Assembly (NCBI GenBank): GCA_030840645.1
Contig: JAVEEC010000023.1
Span: 1 to 32,076, forward strand
Length of the DNA stretch: 32,076 bases
Direction of reading: 5' to 3'
Source: Frankiaceae bacterium
GTDB taxonomy: Bacteria; Actinomycetota; Actinomycetes; BP-191
Shown here piece by piece: positions 12,345-19,356 of the stretch. The position numbers and the translations under genes are program-made. How positions within the stretch are numbered: position 1 is the stretch's first letter; every line of letters begins with the position of its first letter. A model generated the notes under the pieces. The model had not been told where the DNA came from, did not search any database, and saw only the letters and a list, made by a program, of their open reading frames with translations.

Positions 12345-13328
12345 ATGGACCTTCTCGTCATCGGTGGCACCGTGTTCGTCGGCCGCGCGGTCGTCGACGC
12401 CGCGCTCGCGCGCGGGCACCGCGTCACGGTGTTCCATCGCGGGCAGCACGGAGAGAGCGCCAACCCCGACGTCGAGCACCTGCACGGCGACCGGACGACC
12501 GACCTCGGCGTCCTCGACGGCCGGCGCTGGGACGCGGTGGTCGACACGTGCGGGTTCGACGCGGGAACGGTCGGCGCCAGCGCGCGGCTCTTGAGCGCGA
12601 ACGTCGGTCACTACGGCTTCGTGTCGTCGGTGAGCGTCTACCGCGACTGGCCCGCCGTCGCCGTGAACGAGTCCGGCAGGGTCAAGGAGATGAGCGACGA
12701 GGACGCGTACGGCGCCGGCAAGGTCGCCGCCGAGACCGCCGCCGAGGCGGCGATGCCGGGCCGCGTCCTGGTGAGCCGGCCCGGCCTGATCACCGGGCCG
12801 AACGAGAACATCGGCCGGCTGCCGTACTGGCTGCGCCGGATCGCCCAGGGCGGCGAGGTGCTCGCCCCCGGTGACCCGGACGAGGGGCGGCAGTGGATCG
12901 ACGCGCGGGACCTCGCGGCGTTCCACGTCGACGCGGCGGAGAACGCCATCACCGGCGTCTACAACACGGTCGGCCCGCCGGACCAGTTCACGATGCGCGA
13001 GCTGCTCGACGCGTGCCGCGACGTGACCGGGAGCGACGCGACGTTCACCTGGGTCGACGGCGCGACGATCACCGCCGCCGGCATCGAGCCGTGGAGCGAG
13101 CTGCCGGTCTGGCTCTACGACGGCGACGCGGACGTGAGCCAGACGTGGCACGTCGACGTCAGCAGGGCGAGAGCCGACGGACTCAAGGCCAGGCCGATGC
13201 CGGAGACGGTGCGCGACACCTGGGAGTGGGTGCGGGCGGGCGCCGACCTCGGCGGCTACCGCAGCCAGTACGCCGTCCCCGAGCCGGACCCGGTAAAGGA
13301 GAAGGCGGCGCTGAACGCCGCCCGCTAG
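12345..13328 (+). CDS. NAD-dependent epimerase/dehydratase (extended SDR)
   Basis: This 327-residue Rossmann-fold protein starts MDLLVIGGTVFVGRAVVDAAL, whose GGTxFVG loop binds the dinucleotide. The SDR catalytic pair is in DAYGAGK (YxxxK), with the preceding serine in FVSSVSVY. A substrate-domain region follows (SRPGLITGPNENIGRLPYW). The family resembles mRNA-binding or nucleotide-sugar epimerases of actinobacteria, but the substrate cannot be read from the sequence. ATG 12345 gives the usual short lead into the first beta strand; ATG 12327 in the same frame is the alternative, and neither has a convincing ribosome-binding site. pyrE begins 11 bp downstream but has its own -10 hexamer. Confidence 0.88.
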   Translation: MDLLVIGGTVFVGRAVVDAALARGHRVTVFHRGQHGESANPDVEHLHGDRTTDLGVLDGRRWDAVVDTCGFDAGTVGASARLLSANVGHYGFVSSVSVYRDWPAVAVNESGRVKEMSDEDAYGAGKVAAETAAEAAMPGRVLVSRPGLITGPNENIGRLPYWLRRIAQGGEVLAPGDPDEGRQWIDARDLAAFHVDAAENAITGVYNTVGPPDQFTMRELLDACRDVTGSDATFTWVDGATITAAGIEPWSELPVWLYDGDADVSQTWHVDVSRARADGLKARPMPETVRDTWEWVRAGADLGGYRSQYAVPEPDPVKEKAALNAAR

Positions 13329-13331
13329 TCT
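13326..13331 (+). promoter_or_regulatory. -10 hexamer TAGTCT for pyrE, leaderless
   Basis: TAGTCT overlaps the stop codon of the epimerase gene and ends 8 nt before GTG 13340. It may give pyrE its own leaderless transcript besides read-through. Confidence 0.4.
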
Positions 13332-13339
13332 CGGGCACC

Positions 13340-13882
13340 GTGACCGACCGAGACGCGCTCCTGGCCCTGATCCGCGACCGGGCCGTGGTGCACGGCCGGG
13401 TCACCCTCTCCAGCGGCCGGGAGGCCGACTACTACCTCGACTGCCGCCGCGTAACGCTCTCCGGCGAGGCCGCGCCGCTGGTCGGCAACGTCCTGCTCGA
13501 CCTGACCGCGGACCTCGACTACGACGCGGTCGGCGGCCTGACGATGGGCGCCGACCCGGTCGCGACCGCGATGCTGCACGCCGCCGCCAGGCGGGGCCGG
13601 ACGCTCGACGCGTTCGTCGTCCGCAAGGAGGCGAAGGCGCACGGCCTGCAACGCCAGATCGAGGGCCCCGACGTGACCGGCCGCCGGGTCCTCGTGGTCG
13701 AGGACACCAGCACCACCGGCGGCTCGCCGCTGGCTGCCGTGCAGGCGCTGCGCGAGGCCGGCGCCGAGATCGCCGGCGTCGCGACCATCGTCGACCGCGC
13801 CACCGGCGCGGGCGAGAAGATCGCGGCCGAGGGGCTCGAGTACCGGTACGCGTTCGGCCTGGACGACCTCGGCCTGGGCTGA
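13340..13882 (+). CDS. pyrE: orotate phosphoribosyltransferase
   Basis: This 180-residue enzyme transfers phosphoribose from PRPP to orotate to make OMP, the fifth step of pyrimidine synthesis. The PRPP-binding loop is RVLVVEDTSTTGG. The N-terminal substrate region has VTLSSGREADYYLDCR, and GLTMGADPVATA and the flexible-loop region FVVRKEAKAHG are present. Its length matches the short actinobacterial PyrE type. GTG 13340 is supported by the -10 hexamer 8 nt upstream. The next gene begins 5 bp after its stop. Confidence 0.95.
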   Translation: MTDRDALLALIRDRAVVHGRVTLSSGREADYYLDCRRVTLSGEAAPLVGNVLLDLTADLDYDAVGGLTMGADPVATAMLHAAARRGRTLDAFVVRKEAKAHGLQRQIEGPDVTGRRVLVVEDTSTTGGSPLAAVQALREAGAEIAGVATIVDRATGAGEKIAAEGLEYRYAFGLDDLGLG

Positions 13883-13887
13883 CGCCG

Positions 13888-14571
13888 ATGCCACTGTTCG
13901 TGCCGGTGCTGTTCTGCGCGTTCGTCGTCCTCGTCGTGTTCGCCGCGGTGGCGTCGTACAAGAAGAACCAGGCCAGGCTCGCCGCGCTGCAGGGCTTCGC
14001 GCTGTCGAACGGCTGGGAGTACCGCGCGGCCGACCCGTACGACCTGCCGGAACGCTGGCCCGGCGAGCCGTTCCACTCCGGCTTCGGCCGCCGCGCGAGC
14101 AACGTCGTGACCGGCAAGGTCGGCGACCGGCCGATGATCGCGTTCGACTACGAGTACAAGGAACGGTCGAGCGACGGCAAGGGCCGCAGCACGACGACGA
14201 CGTACCAGTTCGCGGTCTGCGCGCTGGGGCTGCCGTGCGTCCTGCCGCGGCTCGACGTCGGACCCGAGGGCCTGTTCTCGCGGATCGGCCAGGTACTCGG
14301 CATGCAGGACATCGAGCTGGAGAGCGAGGACTTCAACCGGCGGTTCCGGGTGAGGTGCGAGGACCCGAAGTTCGCGACCGACGTGCTGACCCCGCGCACG
14401 ATGGAGCTGCTGCTGCGGGCCGGGAAGTTCCAGTTCCGCTTCGCCGGCACCGACATCGTCTCGGCGCACAGGGGCCGGCTCGAACCCGCCGACCTGGTCA
14501 ACCGGACGGCGGTGCTCGCCGGCGTCGTCGACGGCGTACCCGGGTTCGTCTGGAATGATTTCGGGCCGTGA
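13888..14571 (+). CDS. membrane-anchored protein of unknown function, coupled to lemA
   Basis: This 227-residue protein has an N-terminal hydrophobic helix (LFVPVLFCAFVVLVVFAAVAS) and then a soluble domain with no recognised family. The domain contains aromatic/acidic stretches (NGWEYRAADPYDLPERW, MIAFDYEYKERSS) and an Arg-rich region (EDFNRRFRVRCEDPKFA). The start ATG 13888 follows pyrE by 5 bp. Its stop overlaps the lemA start (GTGA), so the two products are probably made together and may act together at the membrane. Confidence 0.8.
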   Translation: MPLFVPVLFCAFVVLVVFAAVASYKKNQARLAALQGFALSNGWEYRAADPYDLPERWPGEPFHSGFGRRASNVVTGKVGDRPMIAFDYEYKERSSDGKGRSTTTTYQFAVCALGLPCVLPRLDVGPEGLFSRIGQVLGMQDIELESEDFNRRFRVRCEDPKFATDVLTPRTMELLLRAGKFQFRFAGTDIVSAHRGRLEPADLVNRTAVLAGVVDGVPGFVWNDFGP

Positions 14572-15137
14572 CCTTCGCGCTCGCCGTCCTCCTCGCCGCG
14601 GTTCTCCTCGTCGTGCTGCTGCCGGTCGCCAGCTACAACAGGTTCGTCCGGCAACGGAACCTGGTCGAGGAGTCGTGGAAGCAGGTCGACGTCGAGCTGC
14701 GCCGCCGCTACGACCTGATCCCGAACCTCGTCGAGACGGTGAAGGCCTACGCCGCCCACGAGCGCGCGACCCTCGAAGCCGTGGTCGCCGCCCGCGCGGC
14801 CGCCGCGGCGCCGACCGCGTCGCGCGCCGCCCAGGGCGCCGACGAGTCGGCGCTTACACGCTCGCTGCGCGGCCTGCTCGCGGTCGCCGAGTCGTACCCG
14901 CTGCTCAAGGCGGACACGCAGTTCCGCATGCTGCAAGGCCAGCTCGCCGAGACCGAGGACCGGATCGCCGCGGCGCGGCGCTTCTACAACGCGAACGTCC
15001 GCGGCCTGAACACCCGCGTCGAGGCGTTCCCCTCGTCGGTGATCGCGGGGGCGTTCCACTTCGGCAAGGCGGAGTACTTCGAGGTCGAGGACCTCGCCGT
15101 GCGCGCGCCGGTGAACGTCGACCTCGGCGACGCCTAG
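14568..15137 (+). CDS. lemA: LemA family protein
   Basis: This 189-residue protein has one N-terminal transmembrane helix (residues ~2-22) and then a mostly helical LemA domain. Its landmarks are RNLVEESWKQVDVELRRRYD, LIPNLVETVKAYAAHE, an Ala-rich helix and ETEDRIAAARRFYNANVRG. LemA proteins adopt an N-out, cytoplasm-in or periplasmic helical bundle and have no firmly established biochemical role. GTG 14568 overlaps the previous stop by 4 bp. The 3' end overlaps the convergent DedA gene by 4 bp. Confidence 0.93.
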   Translation: MTFALAVLLAAVLLVVLLPVASYNRFVRQRNLVEESWKQVDVELRRRYDLIPNLVETVKAYAAHERATLEAVVAARAAAAAPTASRAAQGADESALTRSLRGLLAVAESYPLLKADTQFRMLQGQLAETEDRIAAARRFYNANVRGLNTRVEAFPSSVIAGAFHFGKAEYFEVEDLAVRAPVNVDLGDA

Positions 15138-15760
15138 AGGACCTCGCGCTGCTCCTCGACGAGGACCCGGCCCGCGCGGACGTAATGCCAGACGGCGACC
15201 GCGATCGAGAGCACGACCATCACGCCGGCGGCCGCGAGCGCGTACTTGTCCAGACCCTTGGCGCGCTCGCCGAGCTGGTAGCCGGCGTACGGCACGCCGA
15301 CGCCCCAGAGGATGCCGCCGACGACGTTCCACGTGAAGAACGTGCGCCACCGCATCGCGGTGCACCCGGCGATGAGCGGCGCGAACGTCCGCACCATCGG
15401 CACCACCCGCGCGATGACGATGGTGGGCGAGCCGAACCGTTCGTAGAACGCCGTGGCGCGGGTGAGGTTGTGCTGGTTGAGGACGCGGCCGTCCCGGCGT
15501 TCGAGCAGCGGGCGGCCGGCCCGGCGGCCGATCGTGTAGCCGACGTTGTCGCCGAGGATCGCGGCGACCGCGGTGCCGGCGCAGAGGACGGCGATGTTCG
15601 CGTGCGGGTCCCGCCCGGCGCAGAGGATGCCGGCGGCCACGAGCAGCGTGTCGCCCGGCAGGAAGAAGCCGATCAGCAGCCCGGACTCGACGAAGACGAT
15701 CCCCCAGACGAGGACGTACAACGCGAGCCCGGTGAACCCGCTGAGGTCGAAGGAGAGCAT
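15134..15760 (-). CDS. DedA family membrane protein (VTT domain)
   Basis: This 208-residue integral membrane protein carries the DedA signatures FFLPGDTLLVAAGIL near the N-terminus, GDNVGYTIGRRAGRP, and RVVPMVRTFAPLIAGCTAM in the second half. Four to five hydrophobic segments are present. Bacterial DedA proteins include undecaprenyl-phosphate and phospholipid flippases and affect membrane potential and drug resistance; which role applies here is not decidable. ATG 15760 is supported by a TAGGGT hexamer 6 nt upstream. The gene is convergent with lemA and divergent from the Nramp operon. Confidence 0.93.
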   Translation of the reverse strand: MLSFDLSGFTGLALYVLVWGIVFVESGLLIGFFLPGDTLLVAAGILCAGRDPHANIAVLCAGTAVAAILGDNVGYTIGRRAGRPLLERRDGRVLNQHNLTRATAFYERFGSPTIVIARVVPMVRTFAPLIAGCTAMRWRTFFTWNVVGGILWGVGVPYAGYQLGERAKGLDKYALAAAGVMVVLSIAVAVWHYVRAGRVLVEEQREVL

Positions 15761-15766
15761 CGGCCG

Positions 15767-15772
15767 ACCCTA
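15767..15772 (-). promoter_or_regulatory. -10 hexamer TAGGGT for the DedA gene, leaderless
   Basis: On the minus strand TAGGGT is followed by 6 nt and ATG 15760, with no room for a ribosome-binding site. Confidence 0.45.
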
Positions 15773-15792
15773 CGCGACCGGCACCGACCGTT

Positions 15793-15814
15793 TGCCCGAT
15801 GATCTTGTCGGGCA
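15793..15814. promoter_or_regulatory. inverted repeat, candidate operator of the Nramp operon
   Basis: TGCCCGA-TGATCTTG-TCGGGCA has perfect 7-bp arms and an 8-bp spacer. It lies in the 64-bp divergent gap between the DedA gene and the 31-codon peptide that opens the Nramp operon. The size and dyad symmetry suit a dimeric regulator. It does not resemble the IdeR/DtxR iron box. Confidence 0.4.
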
Positions 15815-15824
15815 CATCGCAGGC

Positions 15825-15920
15825 GTGAACGAGGGCCTGGTGCTGCTGGGCGCGTGGACGATCCTGCTCGGGCTGCTCGCCCTCCTGCTGCACTACCTGC
15901 TGCGCCCCGGGAAGGGCTGA
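15825..15920 (+). CDS. 31-residue single-pass membrane peptide
   Basis: From GTG 15825 a 31-residue frame encodes one hydrophobic helix (LVLLGAWTILLGLLALLLHYLL) with a short acidic start and a basic RPGKG end, the pattern of a small membrane peptide with its N-terminus outside. The stop lies only 2 nt before the lipoprotein gene, and GAAGGG at its 3' end doubles as that gene's ribosome-binding site. The coding case rests on hydrophobicity, spacing and the operon context. No ribosome-binding site precedes it, so confidence is moderate. It could assist assembly or regulation of the transporter encoded downstream. Confidence 0.5.
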   Translation: MNEGLVLLGAWTILLGLLALLLHYLLRPGKG

Positions 15921-15922
15921 GG

Positions 15923-16369
15923 GTGCGCGGGGTCGGGCGCGCCGCGTTCGCGGTCGTCGCGATGCTCGTGACCGCCGGCTGCGTCGGCCCGTCGCGCACC
16001 GACCGCGACTACGGCGAGAAGGTCGAGGGCACCGCGAAGGCCGTGGCGTCCGCCGCGCAGACGGCGCTGCTCGGCGTCGAGACCGCGGAGCGCGGCAAGG
16101 CGTACCAGCCGTACCTCTCGATACTGCTGCGCGACGCGGAGGACGAGGCGGGCTGGGCGCAGGAGGCGCTGGACACCGTCCAGCCGCCCAGCGGCGCGGC
16201 TGACGAGATGCACGACCAGGTCGCGGACATCGTCTCCGAGGTCGTCGACGTGCTGCGCGAGCTGCGGGTCGAGGTCCGGCGCGGCCACCTCGCCGCGCTG
16301 CCCGGCATCGCGGCGCCGTTGCGCGACCTCGCGGACCGGCTGGACCGGATCGCGGAGGAACGCACGTGA
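15923..16369 (+). CDS. small helical lipoprotein, Nramp operon
   Basis: This 148-residue exported lipoprotein has a basic start, a hydrophobic core and the lipobox LVTAGC with the modified cysteine at residue 20. The mature part lacks further cysteines and is predicted mostly helical, with regular Ala/Leu/Glu/Arg heptad-like spacing (DEMHDQVADIVSEVVDVLRE, LRDLADRLDRIAEERT), perhaps a helical bundle. No family is recognised. Start GTG 15923 follows the 31-residue peptide by 2 nt, and its stop overlaps the transporter start (GTGA). Context suggests an extracytoplasmic partner of the transporter. Confidence 0.82.
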   Translation: MRGVGRAAFAVVAMLVTAGCVGPSRTDRDYGEKVEGTAKAVASAAQTALLGVETAERGKAYQPYLSILLRDAEDEAGWAQEALDTVQPPSGAADEMHDQVADIVSEVVDVLRELRVEVRRGHLAALPGIAAPLRDLADRLDRIAEERT

Positions 16370-17595
16370 AGCGGTTCGCCGAGATCTTCCTCGGCATCCT
16401 CACCGCGATCGGCGGGTTCGTCGACATCGGCGACCTCGTCGCGAACGCTCTCGTCGGAGCGCGGTTCGGCATGGCGCTCGCCTGGGTGACGCTGCTCGGA
16501 ATCGTCGGCATCTGCCTCTACGCCGACATGGCCGGTCGGGTCGCCGCGATCTCGCAGCGCCCGGTGTTCGACCTGGTCCGCGAACGCCTCGGCCCGCGCG
16601 TCGCGCTGGCGAACCTGCTCGCGTCGTTCTTCGTCAACTTCCTCACGCTGGTCGCGGAGATCGCCGGCGTCGCGCTCGCGCTGGAGCTCGCGTCCAGCGT
16701 CAACTACCTGCTCTGGATCCCGCTGGTGGCGTTGCTCGTCTGGCTGGTCATCTGGCGGGTGCGGTTCGAGTCGATGGAACGCATCTTCGGCTTCCTCGGC
16801 CTCGCGCTGATCGTGTTCGCCGTGGCGCTGTGGAAGCTCGGTCCCGACTGGGGGCAGCTCGCGCACAGCGCCCTGCACCCGGCGGTGCCGAAGGGGGAGG
16901 GTCACCCGACCTACCTGTTCTACGGGATCGGGCTGTTCGGCGCGGCGATGACGCCGTACGAGGTGTTCTTCTTCTCCTCCGGCGCCGTGGAGGAGAAGTG
17001 GACGCGCCGCGACCTGATGATCGAGCGGACCAACGTCTACATCGGCTTCCCGCTCGGCGGCCTGCTGTCGCTCGCGATCATGGCCTGCGCGGCGGTCGTG
17101 TTCCTGCCGCGCGGCGTCGAGGTCGGGACGCTCGCGCAGGTCGGCCTGCCGGTGATGCTGGCGCTCGGCAAGCTGGGGGTGGCGTTCGTCCTCGTGGGGT
17201 TCTTCGCGGCGACGTTCGGCGCGGCGCTGGAGACCGGGCTGTCGGCCGGCTACACCGTGAGCCAGTACTTCGGCTGGCAGTGGGGGAAGGCCGTGCCGCC
17301 CAAGCGCGCGGCGCGGTTCCACGCGCTCGTCCTCGTCACGATCATCGCGGCGGCGATGGTCGGGCTGACCGCGATCGACCCGATCAAGGTGACGGAGTAC
17401 TCGCTGGTGTTCTCGGCCGTCGCGCTGCCGTTGACGTACTTCCCGATCCTCGTCATCGCGAATGACAGCGGCTACATGGGCGAGTCGACCAACGGCCGGG
17501 TCGTGAACACCCTTGGCACGCTGTACCTCGTCCTGCTCACCGTGGTCGCGGTCGCCGCGATCCCGATCATGATCGCGACGAAGGCGGGGCTGTGA
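16366..17595 (+). CDS. divergent Nramp-family metal ion transporter
   Basis: This 409-residue protein has about eleven hydrophobic segments in the Nramp pattern. In helix 1 the family's DPGN metal-site motif is replaced by D20-I-G-D23 (GGFVDIGDLVANALVGARFG). In helix 6 the MPH motif is replaced by T196-P-Y198 within AAMTPYEVFFFSSG. The methionine that favours transition metals in Mn/Fe Nramps is therefore displaced and an extra Asp is present at the helix-1 site. Nramps use proton or ion coupling to import divalent cations; here selectivity is probably shifted, perhaps to Mg2+ or another hard cation (inference). The gene sits between a lipoprotein gene and two PRC-barrel genes, all overlapping. 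Confidence 0.82.
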   Translation: MKRFAEIFLGILTAIGGFVDIGDLVANALVGARFGMALAWVTLLGIVGICLYADMAGRVAAISQRPVFDLVRERLGPRVALANLLASFFVNFLTLVAEIAGVALALELASSVNYLLWIPLVALLVWLVIWRVRFESMERIFGFLGLALIVFAVALWKLGPDWGQLAHSALHPAVPKGEGHPTYLFYGIGLFGAAMTPYEVFFFSSGAVEEKWTRRDLMIERTNVYIGFPLGGLLSLAIMACAAVVFLPRGVEVGTLAQVGLPVMLALGKLGVAFVLVGFFAATFGAALETGLSAGYTVSQYFGWQWGKAVPPKRAARFHALVLVTIIAAAMVGLTAIDPIKVTEYSLVFSAVALPLTYFPILVIANDSGYMGESTNGRVVNTLGTLYLVLLTVVAVAAIPIMIATKAGL

Positions 17596-17981
17596 GCGGC
17601 AACGAGATGGACCTCGCGCTGGACCTGCTGGACCGGCAGATCGTCGACCCGGAGAAGCGGCCGGTGTGCAACGTCGACGACGTGGAGTTCTTCGAGCCGA
17701 AGAACGGCGCGCCGTACGCCACCGCGATATTGGTCGGCCCCGCGGCGTTCGCGCCGCGCTTCCACGGCCTGCTGGCCCGCTGGTTCCTCGCCGTGCAGCG
17801 CCGTCTGCACCCCGACTCGGACCCGGCACCGGCGCGGATCGACTTCGGCTCCGTGACGAAGATCGACAACGCCGTTCACCTGAACGTCGCCGCCGACGGC
17901 CTCGACGTGACGAAGTTCGAGCAGTGGTGCCGCGAGAACATCATCGCCAAGATCCCGGGAGCCGACCGTGCGGGCGAGTGA
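17592..17981 (+). CDS. PRC-barrel-like protein 1, Nramp operon
   Basis: This 129-residue soluble protein has a PRC-barrel-like start (LDLLDRQIVDPEKRPVCNVDDVEFF). It continues with TAILVGPAAFAPRFHG, an amphipathic segment WFLAVQRRLHPDSD and strands near RIDFGSVTKIDNAVHLNV. PRC-barrel domains are small beta-barrels that bind partner proteins or RNA and occur beside metal transporters. GTG 17592 overlaps the transporter stop by 4 bp (GTGA), and 14 bp of its end overlap the next gene. Family assignment is by pattern, not search. Confidence 0.75.
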   Translation: MSGNEMDLALDLLDRQIVDPEKRPVCNVDDVEFFEPKNGAPYATAILVGPAAFAPRFHGLLARWFLAVQRRLHPDSDPAPARIDFGSVTKIDNAVHLNVAADGLDVTKFEQWCRENIIAKIPGADRAGE

Positions 17982-18315
17982 CCTGATCGACGCGACCGTC
18001 GTCGACGTCGACGGCGGCGCGCTCGGGACGGTCAGCGACGTCCGTCTGGCGCGGACCGGGCCGCCGCGCGGGGCCTGGGGGCCGACGTTGCGGATCGCGG
18101 CGCTGATCGTCAGCGACCACCGGCTCGGCGGCTTCCTCGGCTACGACAGGGGGAAGGTCCACGGGCCCTGGCTGGTCGCGACGCTCGTACGTTGGCTGCA
18201 CAGGGACGCGGTGCTCGTGCCGTGGGCCGACGTCGTGTCGCACCAGCACGGGCGGATCGTCGTCCGGACGCCGAAGTCGCGCCAGCCCCGGCTGTGGGAG
18301 ACTCGACGGCGCTGA
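17968..18315 (+). CDS. PRC-barrel domain protein 2, Nramp operon
   Basis: This 115-residue protein begins RASDLIDATVVDVDGGALGTV, a typical PRC-barrel opening, followed by SDVRLARTG. A central IAALIVSDHRLGGFLGYDRG segment and VLVPWADVVSHQHGRIVV near the end close the barrel. A basic tail (TPKSRQPRLWETRRR) follows. GTG 17968 overlaps the preceding gene by 14 bp, so it is the last gene of the operon that starts at 15825. A pair of PRC-barrel proteins next to a divalent cation transporter suggests a cytoplasmic regulatory or gating role (inference). Confidence 0.8.
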   Translation: MRASDLIDATVVDVDGGALGTVSDVRLARTGPPRGAWGPTLRIAALIVSDHRLGGFLGYDRGKVHGPWLVATLVRWLHRDAVLVPWADVVSHQHGRIVVRTPKSRQPRLWETRRR

Positions 18316-18339
18316 CCGACACTCGAAGGGCACCCCACG

Positions 18340-19230
18340 ATGGCGCTGCGACCCACCCTCTCCGAGATCGCCCTCAACACCGGCAAGAAGGCCCGCCTCC
18401 ACCGGATCCTGTTCAAGCACGGCCTCGGCAACGGCACGGCGATCTTCCTGCCGTACGACCAGGGCCTGGAGCACGGCCCGCGCGACTTCTTCGAGAACCC
18501 GGCGTCCAGCGACCCCAAGTACATCGTCAAGCTCGCGGTCGAGGGCGGCTTCAACGGCATCGCGATCCAGATCGGTCTCGCCGAGAAGTTCTACTGGGAC
18601 TACGCGGGCGAGGTGCCCCTCGTCCTCAAGCTCAACGGCAAGACCGAGCTGCCGCCGGACGACGAGGCGTTCTCGCCGCTGCACGCCGATGTCGCCGAGG
18701 CCGTCCGCCTCGGCGCCGACGCGGTCGGCTACACGATGTACGTCGGCTCGCCCGCGCAGGCCGCCGACTTCGCGCAGTACCGCAAGGTCCGCGAGGACGC
18801 GGAGAAGTTCGGCATCCCGCTCATCGTGTGGGCGTACCCGCGCGGCTCCGCGGTCGACGCCAAGGGCGGCAAGGACTCGTTCTACGCCATCGACTACGCC
18901 TCGCGGACGGCGAGCGAGCTCGGCGCCGACGTGGTCAAGGTGAACTTCCCCAACGCCACCAAGCGGGCCGGCGCGAAGAAGGAGTACGACCGCGAGTTCG
19001 GCGAGCAGGAGGCGGTCAACGCCGTCGTCCGCTCCGCCAACCGTTCGCTGGTCCTGCTCTCCGGCGGCGAGAAGGCCGGCGACGAGGGCGTGGTCGAGAA
19101 GGCGCGGATGTCGATGGAGGCGGGCGCGACCGGCCTGATCTTCGGCCGCAACGTCTGGCAGCGCGAGCACGACGAGTCGCTGAAGTTCGTGGAGAAGCTG
19201 CGCGAGCTGCTCGCCAAGTACCCGAGCTAG
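18340..19230 (+). CDS. fbaB: class I fructose-bisphosphate aldolase (DhnA type)
   Basis: This 296-residue TIM-barrel protein is the archaeal/DhnA type of class I aldolase. Characteristic segments are AIFLPYDQGLEHGPRDFF, GFNGIAIQIGLAEKF, PLVLKLNGKT, PLIVWAYPRGSA and the Schiff-base segment ADVVKVNFP with Lys200. GLIFGRNVWQRE near the C-terminus forms part of the phosphate site. It cleaves fructose-1,6-bisphosphate reversibly without a metal ion. ATG 18340 lies behind GAAGGG. It is 24 bp after the Nramp operon and in the same direction, so read-through is possible. Confidence in family is high; related DhnA members can be thiolases or transketolase-like, so substrate is slightly less sure. Confidence 0.92.
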   Translation: MALRPTLSEIALNTGKKARLHRILFKHGLGNGTAIFLPYDQGLEHGPRDFFENPASSDPKYIVKLAVEGGFNGIAIQIGLAEKFYWDYAGEVPLVLKLNGKTELPPDDEAFSPLHADVAEAVRLGADAVGYTMYVGSPAQAADFAQYRKVREDAEKFGIPLIVWAYPRGSAVDAKGGKDSFYAIDYASRTASELGADVVKVNFPNATKRAGAKKEYDREFGEQEAVNAVVRSANRSLVLLSGGEKAGDEGVVEKARMSMEAGATGLIFGRNVWQREHDESLKFVEKLRELLAKYPS

Positions 19231-19254
19231 CCCCGCCCACCCCGCCCGGGCCGG

Positions 19255-19273
19255 GCGCGCCGCGGTGGCGCGC
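19255..19273 (+). terminator. hairpin after the aldolase gene
   Basis: GCGCGCC-GCGGT-GGCGCGC forms a perfect 7-bp GC stem 25 nt past the aldolase stop. It lacks a T-tract, which is common in actinobacteria. The rest of the 126-bp gap holds a TACGCT -10-like hexamer at 19335-19340 for the next gene. Confidence 0.45.
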
Positions 19274-19356
19274 GACGGTCGACGTCGCCGGACGCAGGAG
19301 AACGCCGCCCCGGGGTCGAACAGAGGACTTCTCCTACGCTCCGGGGGTTCGTCCTG

